64,000 nt of DNA from Costus lasius. Lineage: Eukaryota > Streptophyta > Magnoliopsida > Zingiberales > Costaceae. The DNA is taken from positions 27,639,439 to 27,703,438 of the forward strand of contig CM050450.1 of NCBI GenBank assembly GCA_027563935.2. The letters are read 5' to 3'. Below are positions 45,641 through 54,888 of the stretch, one piece after another. Made by a program: the position numbers and the translations under genes. Every line of letters starts with the position of its first letter. Within the stretch, counting starts at the first letter, position 1. The notes under the pieces were generated by a model that saw only the letters and a program-made list of their open reading frames with translations, did no database searches and was not told where the DNA came from.

Positions 45641-46652
45641 AAATACATCGGACTTAAAGTTTTGCTTGTCCTCAAGCAATTGAATTGTCTAGAACACAGT
45701 GATGGAATGAAATAAGGAATCTCAAACAACTTCGGTAAGTTTGACAAGGTTATAGCTCAATCACAGCAAGCCTCAAGTTATGATGCAGAATCAAAAGCAA
45801 ATTAAATCAAATATCATTAATAAAATTCATTCGAATATGCAAAGTTGACAATACCAACGACTTTTACCATACATTACACATAAATGAAATTTTTGATCAA
45901 GCATTCACAAATGAGATAGTTGTACATCAAGTCATGGGAAAAATAGCATCGGTACCATATAGTTCCTATGTGGTGCTTTTTTTTTTTTGGAACAGTGCCA
46001 AGCCATAGAAATGGGAACATCTTGGCTTCGGTACCACTGCTATTATTTTGAACTTTGGGGATAGTGCAAAGCATGATGAACAATGAACTTAGGTACCACT
46101 ATCCTTTTTGCTGTTGTGATGCTATGAATACTGTCAAGTGGAAGTACAATATACAATGTATAAGTATACTTCGGTACCACTATTATTATTTCTGATTCCC
46201 ATGACAAGGTATACAAATAAGTATGGAATTATGAAGCAAGATGCAAAAAAGTGTGTCACATGTGATGTATTTCAAAGTGAAGATATATAAAACAAGTGCA
46301 CCTCTTATGAATGAATAATAATTAATTGAGTTAATTAAACTTTCAACTGCACCAAACAAAAAGCTATGTGTGCAAACTATAATCAATATAGACAACTAGG
46401 CATGCAAGATTCTCATCTCAATCAATCAAGTGTTTAAAGAACAAATTAATCCCCAAAGGCAAAGCAAATGTCATAGATACGGGATGGGGCAGACACCTAA
46501 GATGTTGAAACTACTAGAAAAGTAAGATATGCAAAAAGGGAAATAGCAATCTGACAAAAGAAAACTAGTAGAATCGGAAAGGAAAACTAACAACTAAAGT
46601 AAACTACTGGAAACATAGAAAGCTGACCGAGTGACGGTGAAACCAATGATAC
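45641..46652 (-). other. 3' non-coding region of element B with GTGGTACCGAAG motifs
   Basis: No long frame. On the minus strand the motif RTGGTACCGAAG recurs at about 46,175, 46,095 (GGTACCTAAG), 46,035 and 45,955 (GGTACCGATG), with CTTGGCACT or CTTTGCACT words between. Two similar modules are in the matching part of element A (58,055-58,190). Confidence 0.6.
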
Positions 46653-46700
46653 TCATCCCCAGCGTCGACGTAGTCTCGCCTGAAGGTCATGAACATACTC

Positions 46701-48288
46701 TAAGGCTGTGTTTATTAGGAAGGATAGAAAATGGGTGGAAAGGAAAAATTAGAAAGAAAGGAAAATGAGTGAAAAGGAAAACTCAAAAGATTTTCCTTTC
46801 TTATGTTTATCTTAAAGGAAAGAAAACTAGATGAATTGATATAACCACTCCATCTTTATGTTTTCATACTTTTATTATTAAAATATAATTAAATACTTAT
46901 AAATTAACTAATTACTATTAAATATAAATATTATTAAAATAAAAATTATTGTGAACGACCTGCACCTGTGTTCTAAGTTTACTGTTGGATTGATTCATAA
47001 CTTCATAACAGTCACTACTAGTTCATACTGAAATAGAGTACCACAAATACAAATTAGAATTATTTTCCGAGCAGACATCTGATGCTCAGAACACTCCTCC
47101 ATCAATTCAACCTCTTTTTGTTTCCGAAGCTTCAAAGCCTGTGCCTGGCGGAAAAGAATACAACATGGTTAAATTAAAAACAAATATATAGGGCAACCAA
47201 GAATTCATCATGAGATGCTCCAAAACAGTCAAGATCATCTCCACGTAAATACTACAATCATATGTTTAAAATACTACAATCATGTCTAACAAAAAAAAAA
47301 CCATCAGTAAATACTACAATCATATGTTTAAAATACTACAATCATATGTCTTAACAGAAAAAATTACAATCATATGTTTAAAAAACTACAATCATATTTG
47401 CTTACCAAAATGTTGCAATAACATCACAGCAACTTATTAAGCTAGAAGATAATTGAAAGAACAAACACAATGTTTAATAATTTGATTGCAATAACATCAC
47501 AACAACTATGAATTTCTCAATAACTAAATTGTATGAACATACATTATAATTGCAACTATTAGATTGATCATTTCTCAACTAATCACTTACAACTAGAAAT
47601 GATGATAGTATCATGATACTACTACCAAAGGTGGTGAATTGCTCTTGCACTTACTGCATGTCGACAATGATAATTTGCGGACTTATATTTTTAGTTCTCA
47701 GTATTTTTGTTGATTGAGCAACAATGCAGGAGTTGAAGATCCATGTTTATGAAATTGATGCAAGATTCGAACTATTTATTCTTACTTGCAAGAAGGGGCG
47801 ACGGGTGGGAAGACGTAGAAGATGTGAGGCGGCAGGAATTAGGGCAAACGAGAGGCGGAGGGAAGAAGGGGGCGGTGGCGGATGAGTGAAGGCCGGCAGC
47901 AGATGTAGAAGATGTGAGGCGGCGGAAGAGTGAAGAAGAGGAGAAGTGGATGATTTCACCAAGGTTCAGCAGAGGAAAGTAAAACGAGAGCGGAGAAAAA
48001 ATATTGGAAGTCCTGCAGCGTCACCTGATGGAAGAGGAGAAGATCGGCGGCAGCAGCGATGGATCAGCGGCAGAGGCGAAGATCGCGATCGGCTCTAGGG
48101 TGTGAATAACGAGCGTCCACACTTCTACCGGTTTTCCTCCTTTTTCGGAGGGATAGGGATTCAAAGGAAAAGCGCCCGATTTTTCCTTCGCTTTTCCTTG
48201 CTTCCCTTTCTGTCCATGAAGATATACAAAGGAAAACTGAGTTTTCCTTTCTTTCTTTCACTTTTCCCTTCTTGTAAACACAGTGTAA
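46701..48288. mobile_element. PIF/Harbinger-like element with TAA target duplication
   Basis: The element is 46,704-48,285 (1,582 bp) with TAA on both sides. The left terminus is GGCTGTGTTTATTAGGAAGG and the right terminus, reverse-complemented, is CACTGTGTTTACAAGAAGGG. The termini are similar to those of the MITE at 14,557. Inside are tandem ACTACAATCATATGTTTAAA repeats (about 47,250-47,400) and a GA-rich 5'-UTR-like stretch (47,790-48,080), but no transposase. It interrupts the helical tail of element B's 3' ORF, and the reading frame continues on both sides. Confidence 0.78.
47250..47400. repeat. Short tandem repeat inside the Harbinger-like element
   Basis: About five copies of ACTACAATCATATGTTTAAA, some incomplete and separated by ACAAAAAAAA or CAGTAAAT spacers. 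Confidence 0.75.
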
Positions 48289-49744
48289 GAGAGAGGGCTG
48301 TACTCGTCCCTGGCGGTCTACCTTAGTCTCAAGATTGCGAAGCCGATCGAGCCCTTCATTGACGGTAAGGTGAGTTTCTTGTTAGGTGTCCCAGACAAAC
48401 TGGATCATAGTCTCTATGCGGTCAAGCTGGGTAGTAGGTCGCTAAGAAGGTGGTGGTGGCTCAGTCTCAAGAGGAACGTCATGATCCTCAACTGCCTCAA
48501 CTCTTCAATTCTGCTGCTCGCGGACTTTGGTGCGTGCAAGATTCGGCAGTGGTAGCTTGACATCACTCCCAGGGAAGAGCAGACTGTAAAGTTCTCCTTC
48601 CTTGACTATCATCCGCATAGAAATGTAGAATCAAGATCAATTTGGCAATTGCCCCGGGCTTGCTCCATTTGATAGGGATGAATCCCTACTGCAAAAGCAA
48701 GTGGGGTAAGGAGTCCCCCGAGAGCAATGGCACCCTTCGATGCTCTAGAAACTTTGTGGAGTTGCCTGGCAAAGTAGAAGGCTGTGTTGGGGTGGACTCC
48801 ATGCAACATGGCCCAAAGGTATAGAAGCTCAGATGCCCGAACAAGACCGTCAGACTCCCCTCGGCCAAAGATAGTATGTGCCATGACTCGGTGCACATAC
48901 TTGAACACTGGGTTGCCGAGAGAGGTGGCTCTGGCAGTCCTTGTATCAAATGGTCGAGCACCAGTAATAAGTTCCCAGAAGGTACTAGCATTAAATTCTC
49001 TAGGGATCAGTCGCGTCCCATCAGTAGGAAAGCCATAGATCTGATTTAGCTCTGACAAAGTAAGCACAAACTCCATATTGTTGAGTCAGAAAGATAAGCT
49101 ACCGTCATCTTCATCGGTATGGATGTTTGCATGTAGCTCCATAGAAGAAAGAAATTCCAGCACAATAGGAAGATACGTGGGATAACAGATAGTGAAGAAT
49201 TGGTCACATCCCACATGCTGGAAAAGCCACTGTACATCTTCATGAAAACCCAGAGTATTCAGTGTGGCATGATCGAGGAATCTGGTGGTGATCACCTGGC
49301 GGTGTGTGAGGGCGTTCAGCTTGGTTAATTGCTCTGGATCACAGCAAATAATGCCATAAGGAGTAGGTGGTGCAGCCGGTGGTGGTTGTTGCTCGGCGGC
49401 GGCCTAAGAGGTGGATGCGCGGCACTTGTTGGTCACCTACATGCGTCTGGACATGCTGGTGGCGTAGGATGGTGACAGAAAAGGAGTAGCTGGTGTAGAG
49501 GAGGCGTCAGAGGCGTCGGCGGCGAAGAAGTGCGATCGGTGACGGGATTTGAAGCAGCGGCGGATTGGCGACGGGAGGCATGAATCGGCATCGGAAGCTC
49601 GGGGGAAAGAGTCGCCGGAGGGAAGAAAAGATGGTGGAGGGTCACCGGAGGTTGGTCGGGTGCCGTAGGTGGCAGATCGGAGCGGCGGCGGCTAGGGTTC
49701 CTTGCACAGGTGTGTAGGTGGGTGTGCAAGCGTCGGATTTTATA

Positions 49745-50015
49745 ACAGAATCATGCACGGCCGTGCATGTGTACACAGCCCAGCCTATGCGACCCTTGGC
49801 GGTGAATCGACGTGAACATCTCTTATGCGTCACGGCCGTGCATCGATGCACGGGCATGCCCGTGCATTCCTCGACGCTAGCTGCAGATTTCCATCACGAC
49901 CGTGCATCTCTTCACACCACTGCCCGTGAATGCTTTGGCGGTCTTCGCAGACAAGTCTAACGAACCGTGCAGGCCGTGCATGGATGCATGGGTGCGACCG
50001 TGCATGGCTTGCAGA
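49745..50015 (-). repeat. Internal palindromic module array of element B
   Basis: CACGGCCGTGCATG-like modules begin at about 49,756, 49,832, 49,903 and 49,973. Second half-sites include CACGGGCATGCCCGTGCAT (49,849-49,867). The palindrome type equals that of this element's LTR array, and the array lies just 3' of the post-pol block, as in element A. Confidence 0.82.
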
Positions 50016-50147
50016 TACCTGAAAAATTCCAAAAAAATTACCATCAGCAGGTACAACCTAGAAAGCATAAATATGAAAGAAAATCTGAAAAACTATAAAG
50101 ACTAAAATGACAAAAATAAATAAAAAAGAAAGCAAACAAGAGGTTGG

Positions 50148-50168
50148 GTTGCTTCCCAACAAGCGCTT
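50148..50168 (-). other. Conserved post-pol block of element B
   Basis: On the minus strand GCGCTTGTTGGGAAGCAACC is the Athila/Tat wording that follows pol in complete elements. Here it follows the protease-containing frame by about 300 bp, so the polymerase is missing. Confidence 0.65.
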
Positions 50169-50469
50169 GTTTAAGGTCACTAACTTGACCAATACTTGAA
50201 GATTATGGTGTTGCTAGTGGGTCACTGGCATAATAAAGTGCATGTAGTCACCTGCCTTTTTGCCGTCCTAAAAACATTCTCACCAAAACAAGTATCATAT
50301 GTTTCACTAGTAAGTTGATCATTGTCCTATTAAACACTCGCAATCTTGGGAAAGCTTTAAATTCAAATTTTAGATTTTCACATACCTCATGGTTGATATT
50401 GTCAAGTGTCAAAGGTCGTACCATTTCGGCATCAATAGCTGGATGTAAGTCATGTAGTTGAGAGTTTAC

Positions 50470-51783
50470 TTAAATTTCAATTTTAGGTATCTCTTCATCA
50501 TCATCATCATCAATTATGTAAATTTCCAATGAATCTTTATTGATCTGAGGGACATGAATTTTCTCAACAACTTTATTCAACGTTTCTAATTTATAGCATA
50601 ACCTAAACCGCTTATCATTTTTAATCATCAATCTTTGGGGAATAGGAATCAGTGGTTCAGACAGATGCGGTAAAATGCACACTGGTTCCTCTTCGTCAAC
50701 ATTTATGATATCAGTGTTTAATTTGCTCTCATCCAAATGACTCCCCAATTCACCCTCACTGAACTCGCTACTCTTTACTTGAGGCTCCTTTGACTCTCCC
50801 ATGGGTTTGTCTATGGAGATGGCTTGCTGGGTGAGCTGGATAATTTGGGTCTCCAATATTTTTGAGTGTGTGGCCATGGAATCCACCTCCAAAGTTAGCT
50901 GGCGAAGAGACTCATTAAAATCATCATGTTGCTTAGTTTGTATTGCAAGAAACTCTTCCAGCATCAACTCTAGACTTGACCTGTGACGAAAAGCTTCTGG
51001 GAAGAGTTCCATCTTGCTTCTTGACTGCATAGTACCTTCCTTCACTACCGCTCCACTGTCACCCAAGCCTGAAAAATATAATTCTTTGTTATTAGCAGAA
51101 AGAGTGAAGGACAAATTATTCCCATTAATGCTAAAATTTATCATCTTGTGTGGAACATCAATCATGGCCCTGATTGTAGCAAGGAATGGCCTGCCCAATA
51201 TAAGAGGAAAGGTAGAATTCTTGGTCATATCCAGAATCACAAAATCCACTGGGACAGAGAATCCTTTAATTTGCAACGACACATTCTCAGCAATCCCGAG
51301 CGGGTGAAGTTTAGAGCTATTTGCAAGTTGGAGAACTTTAGATTTCGATTTGAGACTTCCCAAGTCCAACCTCTTGAAGGTAAGGAATGACATGATGCTA
51401 ACTCCAGAACCTAAATCCAAGAGTGCTCTATCGAATGAAGTGTTGCCAATCATGCATGGTATATCAAAACTACCAGGGTCTTCGAATTTGAGAGGTGGCT
51501 GTTTACTCATGCAATATGTAGAGTTTTTAGTAATAGCCATTATCTTCTCGACGTCTGGTGTTTCAGGAATTTCTGGATGAGGCTTCTCATTTTGGCTTTC
51601 AGACTCTTCTTTTTCATTCTCAATATTCTCAGCTTCAGAGTCCTTTAATTGCTCATCACCACTTGTTATGACGGCATTGCATTGGTCTCTTGGATTTGCT
51701 TCAGGTTGAGCTGGAAGCATTCCTGGGGTTCTAGAGGATGAACTAGTTCGCTGGTCCAGTTGTGTAATCTGGTTCTCTATCAT
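50470..51783 (-). CDS. Protease-containing frame of element B with a gag-like C-terminal duplication
   Basis: 437 codons, continuous in frame with an upstream gag piece (52,026-51,805) across one TAG at 51,802-51,804. Residues 1-25 end the gag coiled region; NPRDQCNAVIT (30-40) is the usual linker; the protease lies at about 105-230, with the active-site segment D123-LGS and the ILGRPFLATIRAMIDV block at 195-210. Where reverse transcriptase should begin, the protein instead has a second gag-like coiled segment (258-320, SLELMLEEFLAIQ...ATHSKILETQIIQL), resembling its own upstream segment (LESMRESFMANQ...STHSKMIENQITQL), then IPIPQRL (380-386), which belongs to the gag-protease linker. It ends in an acidic tail. 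It is probably not translated as a functional unit today, but it is a long intact frame. Confidence 0.75.
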   Translation of the reverse strand: MIENQITQLDQRTSSSSRTPGMLPAQPEANPRDQCNAVITSGDEQLKDSEAENIENEKEESESQNEKPHPEIPETPDVEKIMAITKNSTYCMSKQPPLKFEDPGSFDIPCMIGNTSFDRALLDLGSGVSIMSFLTFKRLDLGSLKSKSKVLQLANSSKLHPLGIAENVSLQIKGFSVPVDFVILDMTKNSTFPLILGRPFLATIRAMIDVPHKMINFSINGNNLSFTLSANNKELYFSGLGDSGAVVKEGTMQSRSKMELFPEAFRHRSSLELMLEEFLAIQTKQHDDFNESLRQLTLEVDSMATHSKILETQIIQLTQQAISIDKPMGESKEPQVKSSEFSEGELGSHLDESKLNTDIINVDEEEPVCILPHLSEPLIPIPQRLMIKNDKRFRLCYKLETLNKVVEKIHVPQINKDSLEIYIIDDDDDEEIPKIEI

Positions 51784-51804
51784 TTTCGAGTGTGTGGATA
51801 CCTA

Positions 51805-52420
51805 GTCCACTTTCATATTCAGCCAGTGAATTTGCTCATTTATATTATCAGTGTGTTTCATCTGATTTGCCATGAAACTCTCTCGCATCGACTCTAATCT
51901 AGATTTTTGGGGAGGATCTGGCTGTCTTTGATTAGCGGATGGATGTTGTATTCTAGGAGGAGGCCTGAAATTAGAAGAAGAATTTGGATTAGCAAAATTT
52001 GCAGGAGGGACTTGCCCTTGATTCAACCTATAGGAGAAATTCTGATGATTTCTCTATCATGGATTATATGTGTTCGAGTAGGGGTTGTTCTGAAGGGGTG
52101 CTCAAGATGTGGCAGTCATCAGAATAATGTCCTGTCACTCCACAGACATCACAAGTCATAGAGTTAGAAGTAGAAACATTAAAAGAATCAAGCTTAGAAG
52201 AAAGTGAATCTACTTTTGCTACTAGGGAATTAATCATGTTCATATCAAACTTTTCTGAATTTTGAACTGGCTGGCTCCTCTCTCCTGACCACTAATAATG
52301 ATTGAGGGTCATGTCCTCAATCAACTCCATCGCATCATCATAGTTTTTATTCATTAGTGCCCCACCAGCAGCAGCATCTATAGAAAGTCTGGTCTTTCCC
52401 TGTTCGAACAGTATTCCTAG
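51805..52420 (-). pseudogene. Gag fragment of element B
   Basis: It reads DAAAGGALMNK (as in element A), then a CDVCGVTGHYSDDC zinc knuckle (about 52,150-52,110), then a proline/asparagine-rich linker and a coiled segment. It has frame breaks near 52,050 and a stop near 52,290. The N-terminal two thirds of gag are missing between here and the primer-binding site. Confidence 0.75.
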
Positions 52421-52602
52421 GCATAAACAAGTACCTTGACAAAAGAGATTAGTAGCACAAGCACTGAATAAAAACTACAATTTAAATAAAAATAAAATAG
52501 CTAAAAGTAAATAAACAGTAAATAAACAAAATGAAAATAAGAGAAAAATCTAACTAAACCTAGTCTGCCAATTTCCTGATCGTGTTAATATTGGCAACCT
52601 AG

Positions 52603-52620
52603 TCTCCGGCAACGGCGCCA
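52603..52620 (-). promoter_or_regulatory. Primer-binding site of element B, tRNA-Asp type
   Basis: The minus strand reads TGGCGCCGTTGCCGGAGA, the tRNA-Asp-complementary PBS typical of Athila/Tat elements, six bases after the LTR end at 52,627. Confidence 0.85.
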
Positions 52621-52626
52621 AAAACT

Positions 52627-52808
52627 TGATAGGGGGCGTACCGCAAGTGCACGGTCTATCGCGTAATAAAAAAATATTGATCCCACGAGGACTAGGGGTC
52701 AACTACTAACTGATCAGTTAACTAATAGCTAGGCAATCAAATAAGCTTAGGAGTATCACTAAATCCTAATGCAAGAAAGTAAACTAATGTTAATCTAGAG
52801 CAAACATA
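52627..52808 (-). repeat. Truncated 5' LTR of element B
   Basis: Only the last 182 bp of the LTR remain, ending CCCCCTATCA on the minus strand. It matches 33,647-33,830. Similarity stops at GAGCAAACA, where another LTR starts four bases later. Confidence 0.82.
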
Positions 52809-52811
52809 ACT

Positions 52812-54333
52812 GATGTGTTGCATTTTAGTAGTAATTTTCATGGATATTTCATGTTAATTCTAGGCTTATTTCAATACTTTCATACTCTTTTTAGGCTAAA
52901 TTACTTGATATCTTCGGAATCTTCACTTTTTGGCACTTTTATGGAATTTCAGGTAAAAATGCCCTTTTTCGACATATCTTGAAGATTCTAAGGCCATGGG
53001 ACGATTTCTTGTATGAAGACGAGGGCACACGTCAAATTTGAGCTTAAATGGAGTCAGCCAGAAAAATACGGCCAGGTGAACCCCATGAGGTTCACCAGAT
53101 TCTTCGCCAGGCTGCAGGGACTTCACAGTAAGAATCACGGCTGGGTGAACCCCACCGAGTTCACCATCCCGGTCGTCAGCCAGTAGAGGTCCAGAAAGCA
53201 TCACGGCCAGGTGAACCCCACCGGGTTCACCGGTTTTCACTTTGGCCGAGATCTGTCCAGAGAGAAGCACGGGCGGGTGAACCCCACCGGGTTCACCGCG
53301 CTTCTATTCGTCCGAAATCACAGAGGGAATCATGGGCAGGTGAACCCAACGGGGTTCACCCGTGATTCCAACCCAGGCGCGAACGAGACCAAGTTCCACT
53401 CAGTTTTTACATGATTTCTCACTCGTTTGGAGTCCAAATTTAGAAAGTGAGGTGTCTATAGAAAGGTCTTTTAGAGGCGAATAGATGGAATATAAAAGCC
53501 CTAATTTTTCATGCCCTAACTATCAAACATTCATGCGAAGATGCGGCGCGGGTGGAAGAACACGGCAATAGAGGCAACTTTTGGAGATTTTCGGAGATTG
53601 AGACACACGATCATCACGATTTCTTCAGGATTCCTTCGGTTCATTGTCTCCTTCACTTTAGCTTCATTTTCTTATACTTTTCATTTCATTAAAAGAGAGA
53701 TTTTGAGCGTTTTAATGACGATTGTAGCGTAAACCCTATTTCGGGGCTTGGTGGAAAACCTTTGATGATTTTAATTGCAAACTTTGTATGTATTTATGTT
53801 ATTTGGTATGAATTGTGAGCATATTTTACTTTGACGTATTTATTTCGTGGTTTTACCTTGGCCGAGTAATATCGCGTGTTAGCCGTTACGATTCATATCG
53901 AGAGAAGGATCGTAAGGGTCGAACCTCTGAGTAAAACTTGCGGGATCTCAACACGAGAGTGCTTGGTCTTCGCTCGAGGATTTCATAGTCTGCTATAGGA
54001 CTCATTGGGTTCGTCTTAGAACGATCCACCGCGAGAGTAGGAGGTCGGTCTAAAACGAACACCGGGGTGTATCACTTGAGAGAGGGCACCTTGTACCCTA
54101 GGGTTAGACTCCTTGTGAAAAACCAATAAACCAAATAACTAATATCTTTCTTATGCGATTAAGATTATCATCGTGGTGGAAGCCGTAGCCCTGAATTCTC
54201 TCTTATATCTTTTCTCTACCGAAGTAGTTGCACTTGTTTGTTTTCGATTTCCGTCTTCAAAAACCCACGTTTCGATTCGCCTAGCTATTAGGACTCGGAT
54301 TTTCTAGTACTCAACCTTGTTCCCTGTGGGTTG
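52812..54333 (+). repeat. LTR of a third Athila/Tat-like subfamily, 3' end missing
   Basis: It begins TGATGTGTTGC. The GGAATCTTCACTTTT block is shared with the LTR at 418-1,800. It contains the GGTGAACCC array, a coding-like GCGAAGATGCGGC region, and two CGAGAG motifs (53,950 and 54,030). It ends in CCTTGTTCCCTGTGGGTT, wording that normally lies just before an LTR terminus. The true end is lost at the junction with GC-rich hAT-like sequence near 54,334. The longest frames inside come from the array itself. Confidence 0.65.
53069..53370 (+). repeat. Palindromic module array (GGTGAACCC/GGGTTCACC type)
   Basis: Five modules start at 53,075, 53,144, 53,210, 53,276 and 53,339, spacings 69, 66, 66 and 63 bp. 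The best copies (53,210 and 53,276) have perfect nine-base arms, GGTGAACCC and GGGTTCACC, round a CACC loop, preceded by CACGGSC. Spacers carry GTCCAGA(A/G)AG, related to the spacers of the other array types. Confidence 0.9.
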
Positions 54334-54888
54334 TGGCGGCTGGGTTCCTGGAAGAGGAGGGTCGTGCCGGCTGACTAGCCAGATTCGGCACACGGGCTGG
54401 ATCTGGCCCAACGGGCCGTGCCTGACCCGGCCCGAATGTGGCAAACGGGCCGAGTTTGGCCCACGGGCCGACTTTGGCCTGCTTCATTAAAATAAATTTA
54501 AAAAGTAAATAAAATATTAATTAATTAAATTATATAAAATAAGAAAAAATAAAAAAAATGAGAAATGGAGAATTATGTATTTTGCACAAATTTTTTTAAA
54601 AATATTAAATTATTATTTAATTAATTATTTTATTTTATTTTAAAAATATACCATTTTAATTTTAATAATTATTAAATTAATATTTATTTATTTATAAACA
54701 ACACTAACAACACAAACCGTGCCATTAAAACCAGCTCGATTAAATTTCATATTCATAAATTATACATTTAAGCTTAAATCAAGTGCCGACATAATGGGCA
54801 TAAACAATTGACCCATAGCCAACGACGCAAGCAACTACTATGGAAGATGTGCGAGCATTGTGTTAAACATACTTGCTCACCATGCTCC

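Larger units (their letters stand above)
46653..49400 (-). pseudogene. Athila-type 3' ORF protein of element B, interrupted
   Basis: Frame pieces on the minus strand match the Athila ORF-1 domain family. RFLDHATLNTLGFHEDVQWL and YPTYLPIVLEFLSS come first (49,290-49,150), then FVLTLSELNQIYGFP, FWELITGARPFDT, YVHRVMAHTIFGRG, LYLWAMLHGV and GGLLTPLAFAVGIHP (49,073-48,640), then a helical tail ending EYVHDLQARLRRRWG with stop 46,653-46,655. One in-frame TGA at 49,083-49,085 splits the domain. The tail is split by the Harbinger-like element. These proteins lie downstream of pol in autonomous elements and their function is not established. Confidence 0.8.
33647..52808 (-). mobile_element. Element B: Athila-like element, minus strand, nested in A
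   Basis: Reading the minus strand: a truncated 5' LTR (52,808-52,627), a tRNA-Asp-type PBS (52,620-52,603), gag C-terminal half plus protease (52,420-50,470), the post-pol block (about 50,165), a palindromic array (50,015-49,745), an Athila-type 3' ORF (about 49,400-46,653), a 3' non-coding region, and a 3' LTR (45,640-45,357 continued at 34,894-33,647). Both LTRs share the CGTACCGCAAG-GCACGGTC end. Reverse transcriptase, RNase H and integrase are absent. The 3' LTR is split by a Tekay-type element and the 3' ORF by a Harbinger-like element. Confidence 0.8.

Noticed and set aside
48386..48555. Plus-strand 61-codon frame
   Set aside because: It overlaps the minus-strand Athila-type ORF, whose domain wording is convincing; no domain on the plus strand.
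53069..53370. CRISPR-like palindromic repeats with regular spacing
   Set aside because: The spacers are repeated and related, the host is a plant, and the array sits in an LTR; there are no cas genes.
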